A stretch of 64,000 bases of DNA from Alistipes sp. (GTDB lineage: Bacteria > Bacteroidota > Bacteroidia > Bacteroidales > Rikenellaceae), in assembly GCA_020026335.1 (NCBI GenBank), contig JAHHQO010000002.1, positions 1 to 64,000 on the forward strand. The letters run 5' to 3'. A program made the translations under genes and the position numbers. Each line of letters starts with the position of its first letter. The stretch's first letter is position 1. Shown piece by piece: positions 25,832 to 33,554 of the stretch. Under the pieces are notes generated by a model. It did not search any database, was not told the origin of the DNA, and saw only the letters and a list, made by a program, of their open reading frames with translations.

Positions 25832-27205
25832 TTACAGAGCGGTGATGTCCTGATTTTCGTGGGTCACGAGTCTGCGACACAGACGGCGATAGACATAGAC
25901 AAAAGCAGGGATAAGGAAGATATTGGCAAAAATCCATGCCGTGGGGTCACCGAAGCAAACCGCCGCATAGCCCCACACGGGTACAGCCACCACGCTGACC
26001 AAGCCACGCGCCAGCATCTCCGACACGCCCGACAACATGGCAAATTGGGTGAAGCCTGCGCCCTGAATCGAATAACGCAGAATGCAAAGACTGCCCAGCA
26101 CGGGATAGAAGACCGCCGTGGTGTGGAGGTAAAGCACCGTCTTGTCGATGATGTCGGTTTCCGAAGCCTCCATGAAGAGCATTGCCAGTTCCTCGGAGTA
26201 GTTCCACAGAATGAAATTGATGACCACGACATAGACCAGCATTATTTTACCTGCCGAGCGCACACCCTGCCAGATACGTTCGGGCTTGCCGGCACCGAAG
26301 TTCTGACCCGTGTAGGTGGCCATCGTCACACCGATGCTCTCCAGCATGCAGAGGAATACCATCTTGATGCGCGTGCCTGCCGTGAAGGCGACCATGCACG
26401 CCGTACCCAAGGCGTTGTTGGAGCTTTGCAGCATGATAGTACCTATGGAGGTGATGGAGAACTGCAAGCCCATGGGCACACCTATCGCCAGCAGTTCATG
26501 TGCCAATTCGGGACGGAAACGGCGGTCTTCGGGCTCGGTGCGCAGAATGGGATATTTGCGGTACATATAGCGGTAGCAGAGCAGTGCCGAGAAGCCCTGC
26601 GAGACAACCGTAGCCACGGCAGCACCTGCCACACCCCAGCCAAAGACAATGATACACAAGAGGTCGAGGAGGATATTCATCACCGTGGATAACAGCAGAA
26701 ACAGAAACGGGGTTTTGCTGTCGCCCAAAGCGCGAATGATGCTCGACAACTGGTTGTAGAGGAAGGTGCAGGGAATACCGATGAAGGTGATGAGCAGATA
26801 GATGTAGGCATCGTCCATGATGGATTCTGGGGTGCTCATCCACCGCAGAATGGGAGCACATAGCAGGCTGGTGACAAAGGCAATCACCACCGACATCACC
26901 ACACTCAACTTCAGACTCACCGACACCAAACGCCGCATGGTCACCATATCCCGAGCACCGAATTTCTGGGCGATGGGAATACCGAAACCGGCTCCGCAGC
27001 CGCCACAAAATCCGAGAATGAGAAATGTCACCGCCGCACTCGCACCTACAGCCGCCAGGGCATTGATGCCGAGATAGCGTCCCACAATGGCCGTATCGAT
27101 GAGCGAATAGGTCTGTTGGAGCAGATTTCCCAAGACGAGGGGAATCGTGAAATTCAGAATCAGATACAGCGGTTTACCCACTGTCATCTCTTTAACGTGC
27201 GCCAT
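25832..27205 (-). CDS. MATE family efflux transporter
   Basis: This is a cation-antiport exporter of drugs or metabolites in the inner membrane. The 457-residue protein has about 12 hydrophobic helices arranged as two similar halves. MATE signatures include the N-terminal PLVLGNLLQQTYSLIDTAIVGR, GCGAGFGIPIAQKFGA, and GVAGAAVATVVSQG at the middle of the chain. The second half starts near LAIGVPMGLQFSITSIGT. Substrate specificity cannot be assigned. The gene is monocistronic and has an unusual leader of about 175 nt with a closing helix (see the leader entry), so expression may be controlled after transcription starts. Confidence 0.92.
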   Translation of the reverse strand: MAHVKEMTVGKPLYLILNFTIPLVLGNLLQQTYSLIDTAIVGRYLGINALAAVGASAAVTFLILGFCGGCGAGFGIPIAQKFGARDMVTMRRLVSVSLKLSVVMSVVIAFVTSLLCAPILRWMSTPESIMDDAYIYLLITFIGIPCTFLYNQLSSIIRALGDSKTPFLFLLLSTVMNILLDLLCIIVFGWGVAGAAVATVVSQGFSALLCYRYMYRKYPILRTEPEDRRFRPELAHELLAIGVPMGLQFSITSIGTIMLQSSNNALGTACMVAFTAGTRIKMVFLCMLESIGVTMATYTGQNFGAGKPERIWQGVRSAGKIMLVYVVVINFILWNYSEELAMLFMEASETDIIDKTVLYLHTTAVFYPVLGSLCILRYSIQGAGFTQFAMLSGVSEMLARGLVSVVAVPVWGYAAVCFGDPTAWIFANIFLIPAFVYVYRRLCRRLVTHENQDITAL

Positions 27206-27226
27206 TTTTCAGTATTAACCTAACCT

Positions 27227-27373
27227 GCTCTCTGACAGATGGTTTTCCCGTGTTGCCAATCATTTTTCGTCTTTAGCAGTCGGAGGCTTCCGCCCTACTA
27301 TTGCGTTGATTAACAAACCTATACACCTAACCTGTCGGCTACAAAAAGCCACCAATGGGGAAACTAAGAGAGC
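27227..27373 (-). ncRNA. Structured 5' leader of the MATE gene (riboswitch-like)
   Basis: The RNA between the promoter (27388-27420) and the MATE ATG can close on itself. GCTCTCT (27373-27367) pairs with AGAGAGC (27233-27227) in a 7-bp outer helix. Directly stacked inside, GACAG (27336-27332) pairs with CTGTC (27238-27234). A hairpin AGTAG...CTGCT with an inner GGC/GCC stem occupies 27275-27299. The 10-nt sequence CAGGTTAGGT occurs twice, at 27218-27227 and 27325-27334. I do not recognise a known riboswitch class. Absence of a terminator suggests that any control would be at translation. Confidence 0.4.
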
Positions 27374-27387
27374 TATTTTTTCCGGCG

Positions 27388-27420
27388 ACAAAAATACGCT
27401 TTCCCGACAAAATTCACAAC
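27388..27420 (-). promoter_or_regulatory. Promoter of the MATE gene
   Basis: On the minus strand GTTG, a 20-nt spacer and TATTTTTGT fit the Bacteroidetes promoter with one mismatch in the -33 element. The predicted start near 27381 gives a leader of about 175 nt. Confidence 0.55.
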
Positions 27421-27519
27421 AAGAAAATGCAATATAAATTTTCGCGGGTCGGCGTGTCACGACTCGTGGAGGCTCGCCGATTTTCACCCGTCCGAAGCGG
27501 ACTTCTACTCAAAAATTCG

Positions 27520-27528
27520 TACCTTTGA
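27520..27528 (+). promoter_or_regulatory. -7 element of the Pif1-like helicase gene
   Basis: TACCTTTGA matches TAnnTTTG and lies 22 bp before the ATG at 27551. No clear -33 element is seen. Confidence 0.45.
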
Positions 27529-27550
27529 GGGATATATTTTTTTTCGTGCA

Positions 27551-29773
27551 ATGAATTTGGAGCAGAACAAGGAATTGGAGTTGGCATGGCAATATGTCAC
27601 CCAAACCTCCATGAACATATTTTTGACCGGCAAGGCCGGGACAGGCAAGACCACCTTCTTGAAACGTGTGGTCGATGAGTGTCCCAAGCGCAAAATCGTG
27701 CTTGCACCGACAGGTGTGGCTGCCATCAATGCCGGAGGTGTCACCCTCCACTCCTTCTTCCAGCTCCCCTTCGGACTCTTTCTGCCCGAATTCCAACACG
27801 TGCAGGCACACGACCGCGAGGGACGCTACAAATTCCACAAACGCAAGCTCAAAATCATACGCGCCATAGATTTGATGATTATCGATGAGGTGAGTATGTT
27901 GCGCGCCGACATTGTCGATGAGTTGGACTCACTGTTGCGCAAGATGCGTCACAGCGACCGACCTTTCGGCGGTGTGCAGGTGCTGATGATTGGCGATGTA
28001 CAGCAGCTCTCGCCCGTGGTGCGTGACGAGGAGTGGCAGGTGATGCGCCGTTACTACGACTCGCCCTACTTCTTCGATGCGCACGTTCTGAAGAACAACC
28101 CCTACCGTCTGGTGGAGCTTGCGACCATCTACCGACAGAGTAACTCGGCATTCATCGACATCCTCGCGGCAGTGCGCAAGAATCAGATGACTCCTGCCCT
28201 GCTCTCCCAACTCAATGCCCGTTACCGCCCCGACTTCGAGGCACCCGACGGTTGCATCACCCTCTGCACGCATAACTACGCCGCCAAGGAGATTAACGAC
28301 TCGCGATTGCAGGCCATCGACTCGCCACAATACACCTACACCGCTTCGATAGAGGGCAACTTCCCCGAAAGCATGTACCCCCAAGATGTGGAGCTGCTCC
28401 TCAAAAAGGGGGCGCAGGTGATGTTCACCAAGAACGACCCCTCGCCCGAAAGGTGCTTTGTCAATGGCACATTGGGCAAGGTGACCGACCTGAGCGACCA
28501 TCATATCCGCGTCATGCTCAACTCGGGCGAAGAGATTGATGTCGAGCCACAGCCGTGGGAGAACCTCAAATACGAAATCAACGAGGAGACCAAAGAGATT
28601 GTCTCGGCCATTGACGGACTTTTCATCCAATATCCGCTCAAAACGGCATGGGCCATCACCATACACAAGAGTCAGGGTCTGACCTTCGACCATGCGGTCA
28701 TCGATGCCGGACGCTCGTTCACCCACGGGCAGGTCTATGTGGCACTGAGTCGCTGTCGCACGTTGGAGGGCATTGTGCTCCGTCAGAAAATATCGCCCCA
28801 CTCCATCATCGATGACCGCCGTGTCGATGAGTTCTCCGATTTTGTGACCGTATCGCAGCCCACGCCCGAGGATTTGGAGCGCGACCGCAAGGCCTACTAC
28901 CGCAACAGGCTCAAAGATTTATACGACTTCTCGCGGTTGGTACACTGCTACTACACCTACTTGAAATTCATTCGTTTCACCTTCGACGGGCTTTTCAACA
29001 AGGCACTTCATCAGTGGACAGCCACCGAGCAGTCGTTGAAGGAGTTGGCCGATGTGGGAAGGAGGTTCGCCCTCTCGCTGGACCGCATCATGGGCGATGA
29101 TTACCTCACCTCGGAATACTTGCAGGAGCGTGTCCGCAAGGCATCGGAATACTTCACGGAGAAGACCGCCGACCTGCTGTTGCCCCTTGTCAAGGTGACC
29201 ATGCACACGGATTTTGACGACAAGAACAAGAAACGACTCAACCAGCAATATTTCACCAACTTCGAGGAAGCCCTCTTTGCCAAACTTTTCATCTGGCACC
29301 ACACCCTGCGCGGTTTCGAGATGGAGCGTTTCCAGAAGGAGCGTGCCGTATTGTCGGTGGAGATACCCGAACGCACCGCCGAGCAGCTCTGCATAATATG
29401 GGACAAGGCGGTGAGATTTCCCGAAAAGGATTTCATGGCTCTCGCCCCCTCGCAAAAGTCGGATTCGTCACGTCCCGCAGGAGAGAACACCCCATCGGCA
29501 GACGAGGAGGCGGAGGAAATCGAGCACCCCGAACTCTTCGAGGAGTTGCGTCAGTGGCGTTCGGACAAGGCATCGGAGATGCAGGTGCCGCCCTACATTA
29601 TCCTGCGACAGAAACCCCTCGTCGCCATCGTCAATACCCTCCCCTCGACCAAGGCAGAGCTGAAGACCATAAAGGGCATCGGCAAGGTATTCACCGACCG
29701 ATACGGGGACGAGGTGCTGCGCATCATACTCTCCTACACCGACCAAGAGCAACTTTTCGATTCCTATCGCTAA
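27551..29773 (+). CDS. Pif1/RecD2-like helicase with HRDC-type C-terminus
   Basis: This is a probable superfamily 1B DNA helicase acting in replication or repair. The 740-residue protein has a Walker A motif G27-K-A-G-T-G-K-T-T35, motif Ia (VLAPTGVAAINAGGVTLHSFF, a Pif1 hallmark) and a DEVSML Walker B. Motif III is GDVQQLSPV. The UvrD_C_2 motif AITIHKSQGLTFDHAVID is near residue 370 and the QVYVALSRCRTLEG motif lies downstream. The C-terminal part (about 650-740) contains a helix-hairpin-helix/HRDC-like segment (LKTIKGIGKVFTDRYGDE). Proteins with this arrangement are widespread in Bacteroidetes. It is transcribed alone. Confidence 0.88.
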   Translation: MNLEQNKELELAWQYVTQTSMNIFLTGKAGTGKTTFLKRVVDECPKRKIVLAPTGVAAINAGGVTLHSFFQLPFGLFLPEFQHVQAHDREGRYKFHKRKLKIIRAIDLMIIDEVSMLRADIVDELDSLLRKMRHSDRPFGGVQVLMIGDVQQLSPVVRDEEWQVMRRYYDSPYFFDAHVLKNNPYRLVELATIYRQSNSAFIDILAAVRKNQMTPALLSQLNARYRPDFEAPDGCITLCTHNYAAKEINDSRLQAIDSPQYTYTASIEGNFPESMYPQDVELLLKKGAQVMFTKNDPSPERCFVNGTLGKVTDLSDHHIRVMLNSGEEIDVEPQPWENLKYEINEETKEIVSAIDGLFIQYPLKTAWAITIHKSQGLTFDHAVIDAGRSFTHGQVYVALSRCRTLEGIVLRQKISPHSIIDDRRVDEFSDFVTVSQPTPEDLERDRKAYYRNRLKDLYDFSRLVHCYYTYLKFIRFTFDGLFNKALHQWTATEQSLKELADVGRRFALSLDRIMGDDYLTSEYLQERVRKASEYFTEKTADLLLPLVKVTMHTDFDDKNKKRLNQQYFTNFEEALFAKLFIWHHTLRGFEMERFQKERAVLSVEIPERTAEQLCIIWDKAVRFPEKDFMALAPSQKSDSSRPAGENTPSADEEAEEIEHPELFEELRQWRSDKASEMQVPPYIILRQKPLVAIVNTLPSTKAELKTIKGIGKVFTDRYGDEVLRIILSYTDQEQLFDSYR

Positions 29774-29777
29774 CAAA

Positions 29778-29811
29778 AAAGGGTTGGAAATCTGATGGTT
29801 TCCAACCCTTT
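29778..29811. terminator. Bidirectional terminator
   Basis: The 13-bp perfect stem AAAGGGTTGGAAA / TTTCCAACCCTTT with an 8-nt loop lies between the convergent helicase and PepSY-like lipoprotein genes. Confidence 0.85.
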
Positions 29812-29831
29812 ACTATTTTTTCGGTTATCGG

Positions 29832-30671
29832 TTATTTCACAATCACGCCCTCGGCTGTAACTTTCACCTCAACCTCCGACTCGCCATTCTCCAGCTCCAA
29901 CAGGTAGAACTCACCGTTGGGTGACTCAAAGAATTCGGCATCGTCGATATGGTAGCCAGCCCACTGGGGTGCTGTGGCCACTGCCTGCTTCACGGCATCG
30001 GGCAAGGTATTGGGAGCCACGTCCCACGAGGTGCTCATCCAGCTGTTGTCAGTTCCAAAAATCACCTCCTTACCGATTCTCTCATGCAGGATATCGACCT
30101 CCAAATAACCCTTCTCGCGCTCCACTTCGGCAACCACCGCACCGGGATAACGGTTCTCGACAAACTGCTTCACGGCATCGGGCAGTGTCACGGGCAGGTA
30201 GTGCGAGGAGTCATCGTCCACATCGACCACGCTCTTGATGAGCACACCATCGGCCGAGTAGTACAAATCCATCTCCTGCTCGCGCAACTCCACTTCGATG
30301 ACATAGACCATTTCGCGGTTCAGACGCTCCAGACGGTCGATGTCGTCCACCTGCCAAGCGGCATACTCTCCACTCTCGAAAGCGGTCTTCACCGCTGCGG
30401 GCAATGTCGAGTAGGTGATGTCGGTTTCGGTCATCTGCCAAGTACCATCGGCAGTGAACCATGCCGAAGCGTCCTGCATCTGGCTGTTGAAATCAGCCAC
30501 ATAGTAGTGTCCTCGTGTCTCCCAACGCTTGTTGTTCACCGAGGGGTATTTCTGCGCAAAGGCCTCTTTCAGTGCCTCGGGGACGGGCGCAATGTTATTA
30601 TCGTCATCATCACAGCTCTGGAAGCCGACTACGGCCAGAGCCATCAACAAAAAGTATTTCTTCAGTTTCAT
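29832..30671 (-). CDS. PepSY-like lipoprotein
   Basis: The protein has 279 residues from the ATG at 30671; a longer frame would need a TTG. The lipobox is FQSC (Cys20), followed by DDDDNN, an acidic stretch typical of surface-exposed Bacteroidetes lipoproteins. The mature part holds two tandem PepSY-like (DUF2874) units with the pattern ALPxAvkxaf...yp......W.......Y.v, followed by strand motifs with W and D. The function of this family is not known; it may bind a ligand or restrain a partner. It follows the smaller PepSY-like gene by 28 bp on the same strand and ends at the shared terminator. Confidence 0.8.
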   Translation of the reverse strand: MKLKKYFLLMALAVVGFQSCDDDDNNIAPVPEALKEAFAQKYPSVNNKRWETRGHYYVADFNSQMQDASAWFTADGTWQMTETDITYSTLPAAVKTAFESGEYAAWQVDDIDRLERLNREMVYVIEVELREQEMDLYYSADGVLIKSVVDVDDDSSHYLPVTLPDAVKQFVENRYPGAVVAEVEREKGYLEVDILHERIGKEVIFGTDNSWMSTSWDVAPNTLPDAVKQAVATAPQWAGYHIDDAEFFESPNGEFYLLELENGESEVEVKVTAEGVIVK

Positions 30672-30699
30672 AGTTTTTCGTTTTTTGGGGTTGATATAA

Positions 30700-31137
30700 T
30701 CAGTTGTCAATGTCAATGATTTGGAAATCGGAGTCGAACTTCAGCTCCCAGCCGCTCGACAGCTGCACCTCATAGTCGTTGCGGTCCAACTCTATCTTCA
30801 CAATCTTCGTGTCGGGATAGTTCTCTGCCACGTAGCGGCGAATGGCTGCCGGCACCAGTTCCTCGGGAACGACCGTGAATTTGCAATTTACCTCTGTCCA
30901 GTTGCCCTGACGGTCAAACTCCACCTTATTGCCGTTGGTGAAAATCACATCATAGCTCTTCTGTAAAAAATCGCTCTCCATCTTCGCCATCGCCACTTTG
31001 CAGTCACCAAAGTGGTGCTGAATGAAGGTCTGTGCTTTCTGGGGCATCTGGCTCACCTGAATGGGTTTGTCGTTGTCTGCTTTCACAAGAGTGTGGGTGG
31101 CAAACAGGCAGGTGAGTAAAATGAGTAACTTTTTCAT
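30700..31137 (-). CDS. Secreted PepSY-like protein
   Basis: The protein has 145 residues from the ATG at 31137 (the longer frame adds a Thr/Asn/Lys-rich stretch that is not a signal peptide). The signal peptide MKKLLILLTCLFATHTLVKA is followed by one PepSY-like (DUF2874) pair. The first unit includes QMPQKAQTFIQHHFGD. The second is EELVPAAIRRYVAENYPD, ending in a strand motif that contains SGWELKFDSDF. It should be periplasmic, because no lipobox is present. It lies upstream of the PepSY-like lipoprotein and downstream of a two-component system, but a terminator separates it from the kinase gene. A weak -7-like CATCTTTGC precedes it on the minus strand near 31180. Confidence 0.78.
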   Translation of the reverse strand: MKKLLILLTCLFATHTLVKADNDKPIQVSQMPQKAQTFIQHHFGDCKVAMAKMESDFLQKSYDVIFTNGNKVEFDRQGNWTEVNCKFTVVPEELVPAAIRRYVAENYPDTKIVKIELDRNDYEVQLSSGWELKFDSDFQIIDIDN

Positions 31138-31280
31138 ATTCGTTTTCGTGTTTTTGTTTGTGTTAGTAATTGTTTTACGGTGCAAAGATGAGCAACGATT
31201 CTGAAAAGATTTGGGAATCGGAGAAAATATCCAAAAAAACTCCGCATCGCAAAGCCCACTCGCCCACCCACCTATTCACA

Positions 31281-31327
31281 AAAAACATGCCGCAAATCGG
31301 AATTTGTTGGGTTTCCGACCTGCGGCA
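31281..31327 (-). terminator. Terminator after the sensor kinase gene
   Basis: TGCCGCA pairs with TGCGGCA and the inner TCGGAA pairs with TTCCGA. On the minus strand the hairpin is followed by TTTTTT. It separates the two-component transcript from the PepSY-like genes. Confidence 0.75.
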
Positions 31328-31346
31328 TAGGGTTTATTCTGGGTGA

Positions 31347-32621
31347 TTATCGGGTCGAGACCTCGAAACAATGCTCTCCCCGCTCGAAACGGTAGCGTAT
31401 ATTCAGCCCCTCCAACTTACAGATAGAGTGAACGATAGCCAATCCCAAGCCCGTAGAACCTTCTTTCTTCGCACCCTGATAGAAACGTTCGAAGATATGC
31501 TCCGCGGCGAGGGGTGCTCCCCCACCGCTATTTCTGAATGTCATGGACGAGGGGGTTATCTCCACACGGATATGCCCCTTGTCGCAATTGTGCACAAAGG
31601 CATTTTTGAGCAGATTGGTCACCAAAATCGTTGCCAGCGTTTCGTTCATCTCCACACGGAATTCGCCACGGTCGTCCACCTCCAGTGCAATGTTGCGGTA
31701 GGCATAGACCTCGCGGTAATCCTCCACATAGCGTTGCAACACCACATTGAGCGACAGGGGAATGCGGTCGGAGAACTGCCCGTTGTCAATCTTCGAGAGC
31801 AGGAGCAGAGACTTGTTGAGTTTGGAGATATGCTCCAGCGTGCGGAGGGTCTTCGCCACCTCCTCCATCTGATGTTCCGAGAGATTTTCCTCCTCCACGA
31901 GCATCTCCAGACGGTTCTGACAGATTGCCAAAGGGGTCTGCATCTCGTGCGAGGCGTTGCCGATAAACTGCTTCTGCTGCTCGAAAAGGCGTTCACCACG
32001 CTCGGCATTGCGGAGTGCCGCTTCGTTGAGTTGGCGGAACTCCGTGATGTTGGTATCATTCTCCAAGGGGGCATTGGTCTTGCCCATGCGGTAGCCGTCC
32101 AACCAGCGCAACAGGCGGTACAGCGGTCTGAAGCTGCGGTGCAAGAGCCACGCCGAGATGAGCAATATGGTGAGCAGCAACACACCATAGAGGAAGACTA
32201 TCCAACCGAGAATGGCACTGCGCAAATCCTCCTTCTCGATGGTGGGCACCAGCACCCTCAATTCGAAGTGCTGTCCCTCGTCATTCTGAAACAGGGTTGT
32301 CAGAATACGTGCCGGCTCGGTCTCGCCCTTCTCGGCGAGGTAAATCATCGAATCCTCATAGACGATAGCGGGATGTCGGCGGGCATACTCCTCATCGACC
32401 TCGTGGAGATAGTATTGGTTGTTCGAGCCGTTGTTCTTCGAGGGCAGCTCCTCGCCTGCCAGCGCACGGATGATGATATACTCCGAATAATCCTCCAGCG
32501 AGTCGTCCACCTCATCGTCCACCTCGTCAATCATCGCCACATAGAACAACACCGACCACACGCCGAGAACGAGGGTCAGCATCAGTGCGATGCGGATAAT
32601 CATGCGGTATATCAGTTTCAC
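31347..32621 (-). CDS. Sensor histidine kinase
   Basis: This is the membrane sensor of an OmpR-type two-component system. The 424-residue protein has a first membrane helix (about 7-30), a periplasmic part that starts with an acidic segment (DEVDDEVDDSLEDY) and extends to about residue 140, and a second helix (about 143-165). The HisKA domain has NASHEMQTPLAI as the phospho-acceptor motif. The HATPase domain has the N box LLKNAFVHN, a G-rich box and the GSTGLGLAIVHSI motif. The gene begins 11 bp after the response regulator stop. The ligand is unknown; the acidic periplasmic segment could bind metal cations or cationic peptides. Confidence 0.9.
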   Translation of the reverse strand: MKLIYRMIIRIALMLTLVLGVWSVLFYVAMIDEVDDEVDDSLEDYSEYIIIRALAGEELPSKNNGSNNQYYLHEVDEEYARRHPAIVYEDSMIYLAEKGETEPARILTTLFQNDEGQHFELRVLVPTIEKEDLRSAILGWIVFLYGVLLLTILLISAWLLHRSFRPLYRLLRWLDGYRMGKTNAPLENDTNITEFRQLNEAALRNAERGERLFEQQKQFIGNASHEMQTPLAICQNRLEMLVEEENLSEHQMEEVAKTLRTLEHISKLNKSLLLLSKIDNGQFSDRIPLSLNVVLQRYVEDYREVYAYRNIALEVDDRGEFRVEMNETLATILVTNLLKNAFVHNCDKGHIRVEITPSSMTFRNSGGGAPLAAEHIFERFYQGAKKEGSTGLGLAIVHSICKLEGLNIRYRFERGEHCFEVSTR

Positions 32622-32632
32622 AGGTGCAGGGT

Positions 32633-33313
32633 TTAGGATTCCACAATCATCTTATATCCAAAGCCATAGACCGCTTTCAGTGTGGCGGTGGCTCCGGCGT
32701 CCTTGAGTTTCTTTCTCAAATTCTTGATTTGCGCGTAGATGAAATCGAAGTTGTCAATCTGGTCGATGTGGTCGCCCCACACCGATTCGGCAAGGGTACT
32801 TTTATTGACCACACGTTCGGGACGATTGACGAAGTAGAGCAAAATATCGTACTCCTTGCGGTTCAGTTCCAGCTGGCGGTCATCGACATAGACCCGGAAG
32901 GTGTCGGGCGTGATGCGGATATTGCCCAGACGGATGTCCATCTCTCCCCCACGGTGGTTGCGACGGATAACGCTCTTGATGCGTGCATTCAGCTCCGCCA
33001 TGTGGAAGGGTTTGGGGAGGTAGTCGTCAGCCCCCAGCTCCAGACCTGCCACCTTGTCCTCCAGCGAGTCCTTGGCAGAGATGATAATCACATTCTCGCG
33101 CTTGTGCATCGCCTTCAACTTCTCCAACAGGTGGAGTCCGCTACCATCGGGCAACATGATGTCCAACAGAATGCAGTCGTAGTCGTAATCCTCGATTTTC
33201 TGCAATCCGCTGTTAAAATCCGCGGCACACTCCACCACGTAGCGTTCCTTCTCCAGCGAGCGTTGAATCAGCTCGCGCAACGAAGGTTCATCTTCGACAA
33301 TCAATATCTTCAT
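32633..33313 (-). CDS. OmpR-family response regulator
   Basis: This 226-residue DNA-binding response regulator has a receiver domain (about 1-118) with E7-D8 and the phospho-acceptor Asp51 in LLDIMLPDGSG, plus Lys in the SAKDS region. A winged-helix domain follows (about 130-225) with the motifs LNRKEYDILLYF, VVNKSTLAESVWG and IYAQIKNLRKKL. It is the first gene of the two-gene operon with the sensor kinase. The perfect inverted repeat just upstream (33353-33384) lies where the -33 element would be and may be the site of autoregulation. Regulated genes are unknown, but the adjacent PepSY-like genes are natural candidates. Confidence 0.93.
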   Translation of the reverse strand: MKILIVEDEPSLRELIQRSLEKERYVVECAADFNSGLQKIEDYDYDCILLDIMLPDGSGLHLLEKLKAMHKRENVIIISAKDSLEDKVAGLELGADDYLPKPFHMAELNARIKSVIRRNHRGGEMDIRLGNIRITPDTFRVYVDDRQLELNRKEYDILLYFVNRPERVVNKSTLAESVWGDHIDQIDNFDFIYAQIKNLRKKLKDAGATATLKAVYGFGYKMIVES

Positions 33314-33352
33314 AGCAGCAATCTATTTCGGTACAAAGGAAACGTATAAAAT

Positions 33353-33384
33353 CCGATTTGTTGCATAAAAATACAACAAATCGG
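33353..33384. promoter_or_regulatory. Perfect inverted repeat upstream of the response regulator
   Basis: CCGATTTGTTG (33353-33363) and CAACAAATCGG (33374-33384) form a perfect 11-bp palindrome with a 10-nt AT-rich spacer. A -7-like TTCCTTTGT is read on the minus strand at 33341-33333, so the palindrome covers the -33 region of the regulator promoter. A DNA operator is more likely than an RNA hairpin because it lies upstream of the start point. Confidence 0.5.
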
Positions 33385-33462
33385 CAGATATTGTTCCACA
33401 TTGGTGCGCTTTATGGTCGGCAACGGCATCGGACGGGGTGATTTGAGGTCGCGCACCGCAAC

Positions 33463-33500
33463 AAAAAATACGGTTGCCAGTCGAAACTGACAACCGTATT
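33463..33500 (-). terminator. Terminator of the repeat lipoprotein gene
   Basis: The stem AATACGGTTG-c-CAGT / ACTG-a-CAACCGTATT with a CGAA tetraloop is followed on the minus strand by TTTT. Confidence 0.8.
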
Positions 33501-33554
33501 CCCTGGTGGAAGTAGCCTGCCGTAACAGGGCTTTCCTATTTTCATATTCAAATG

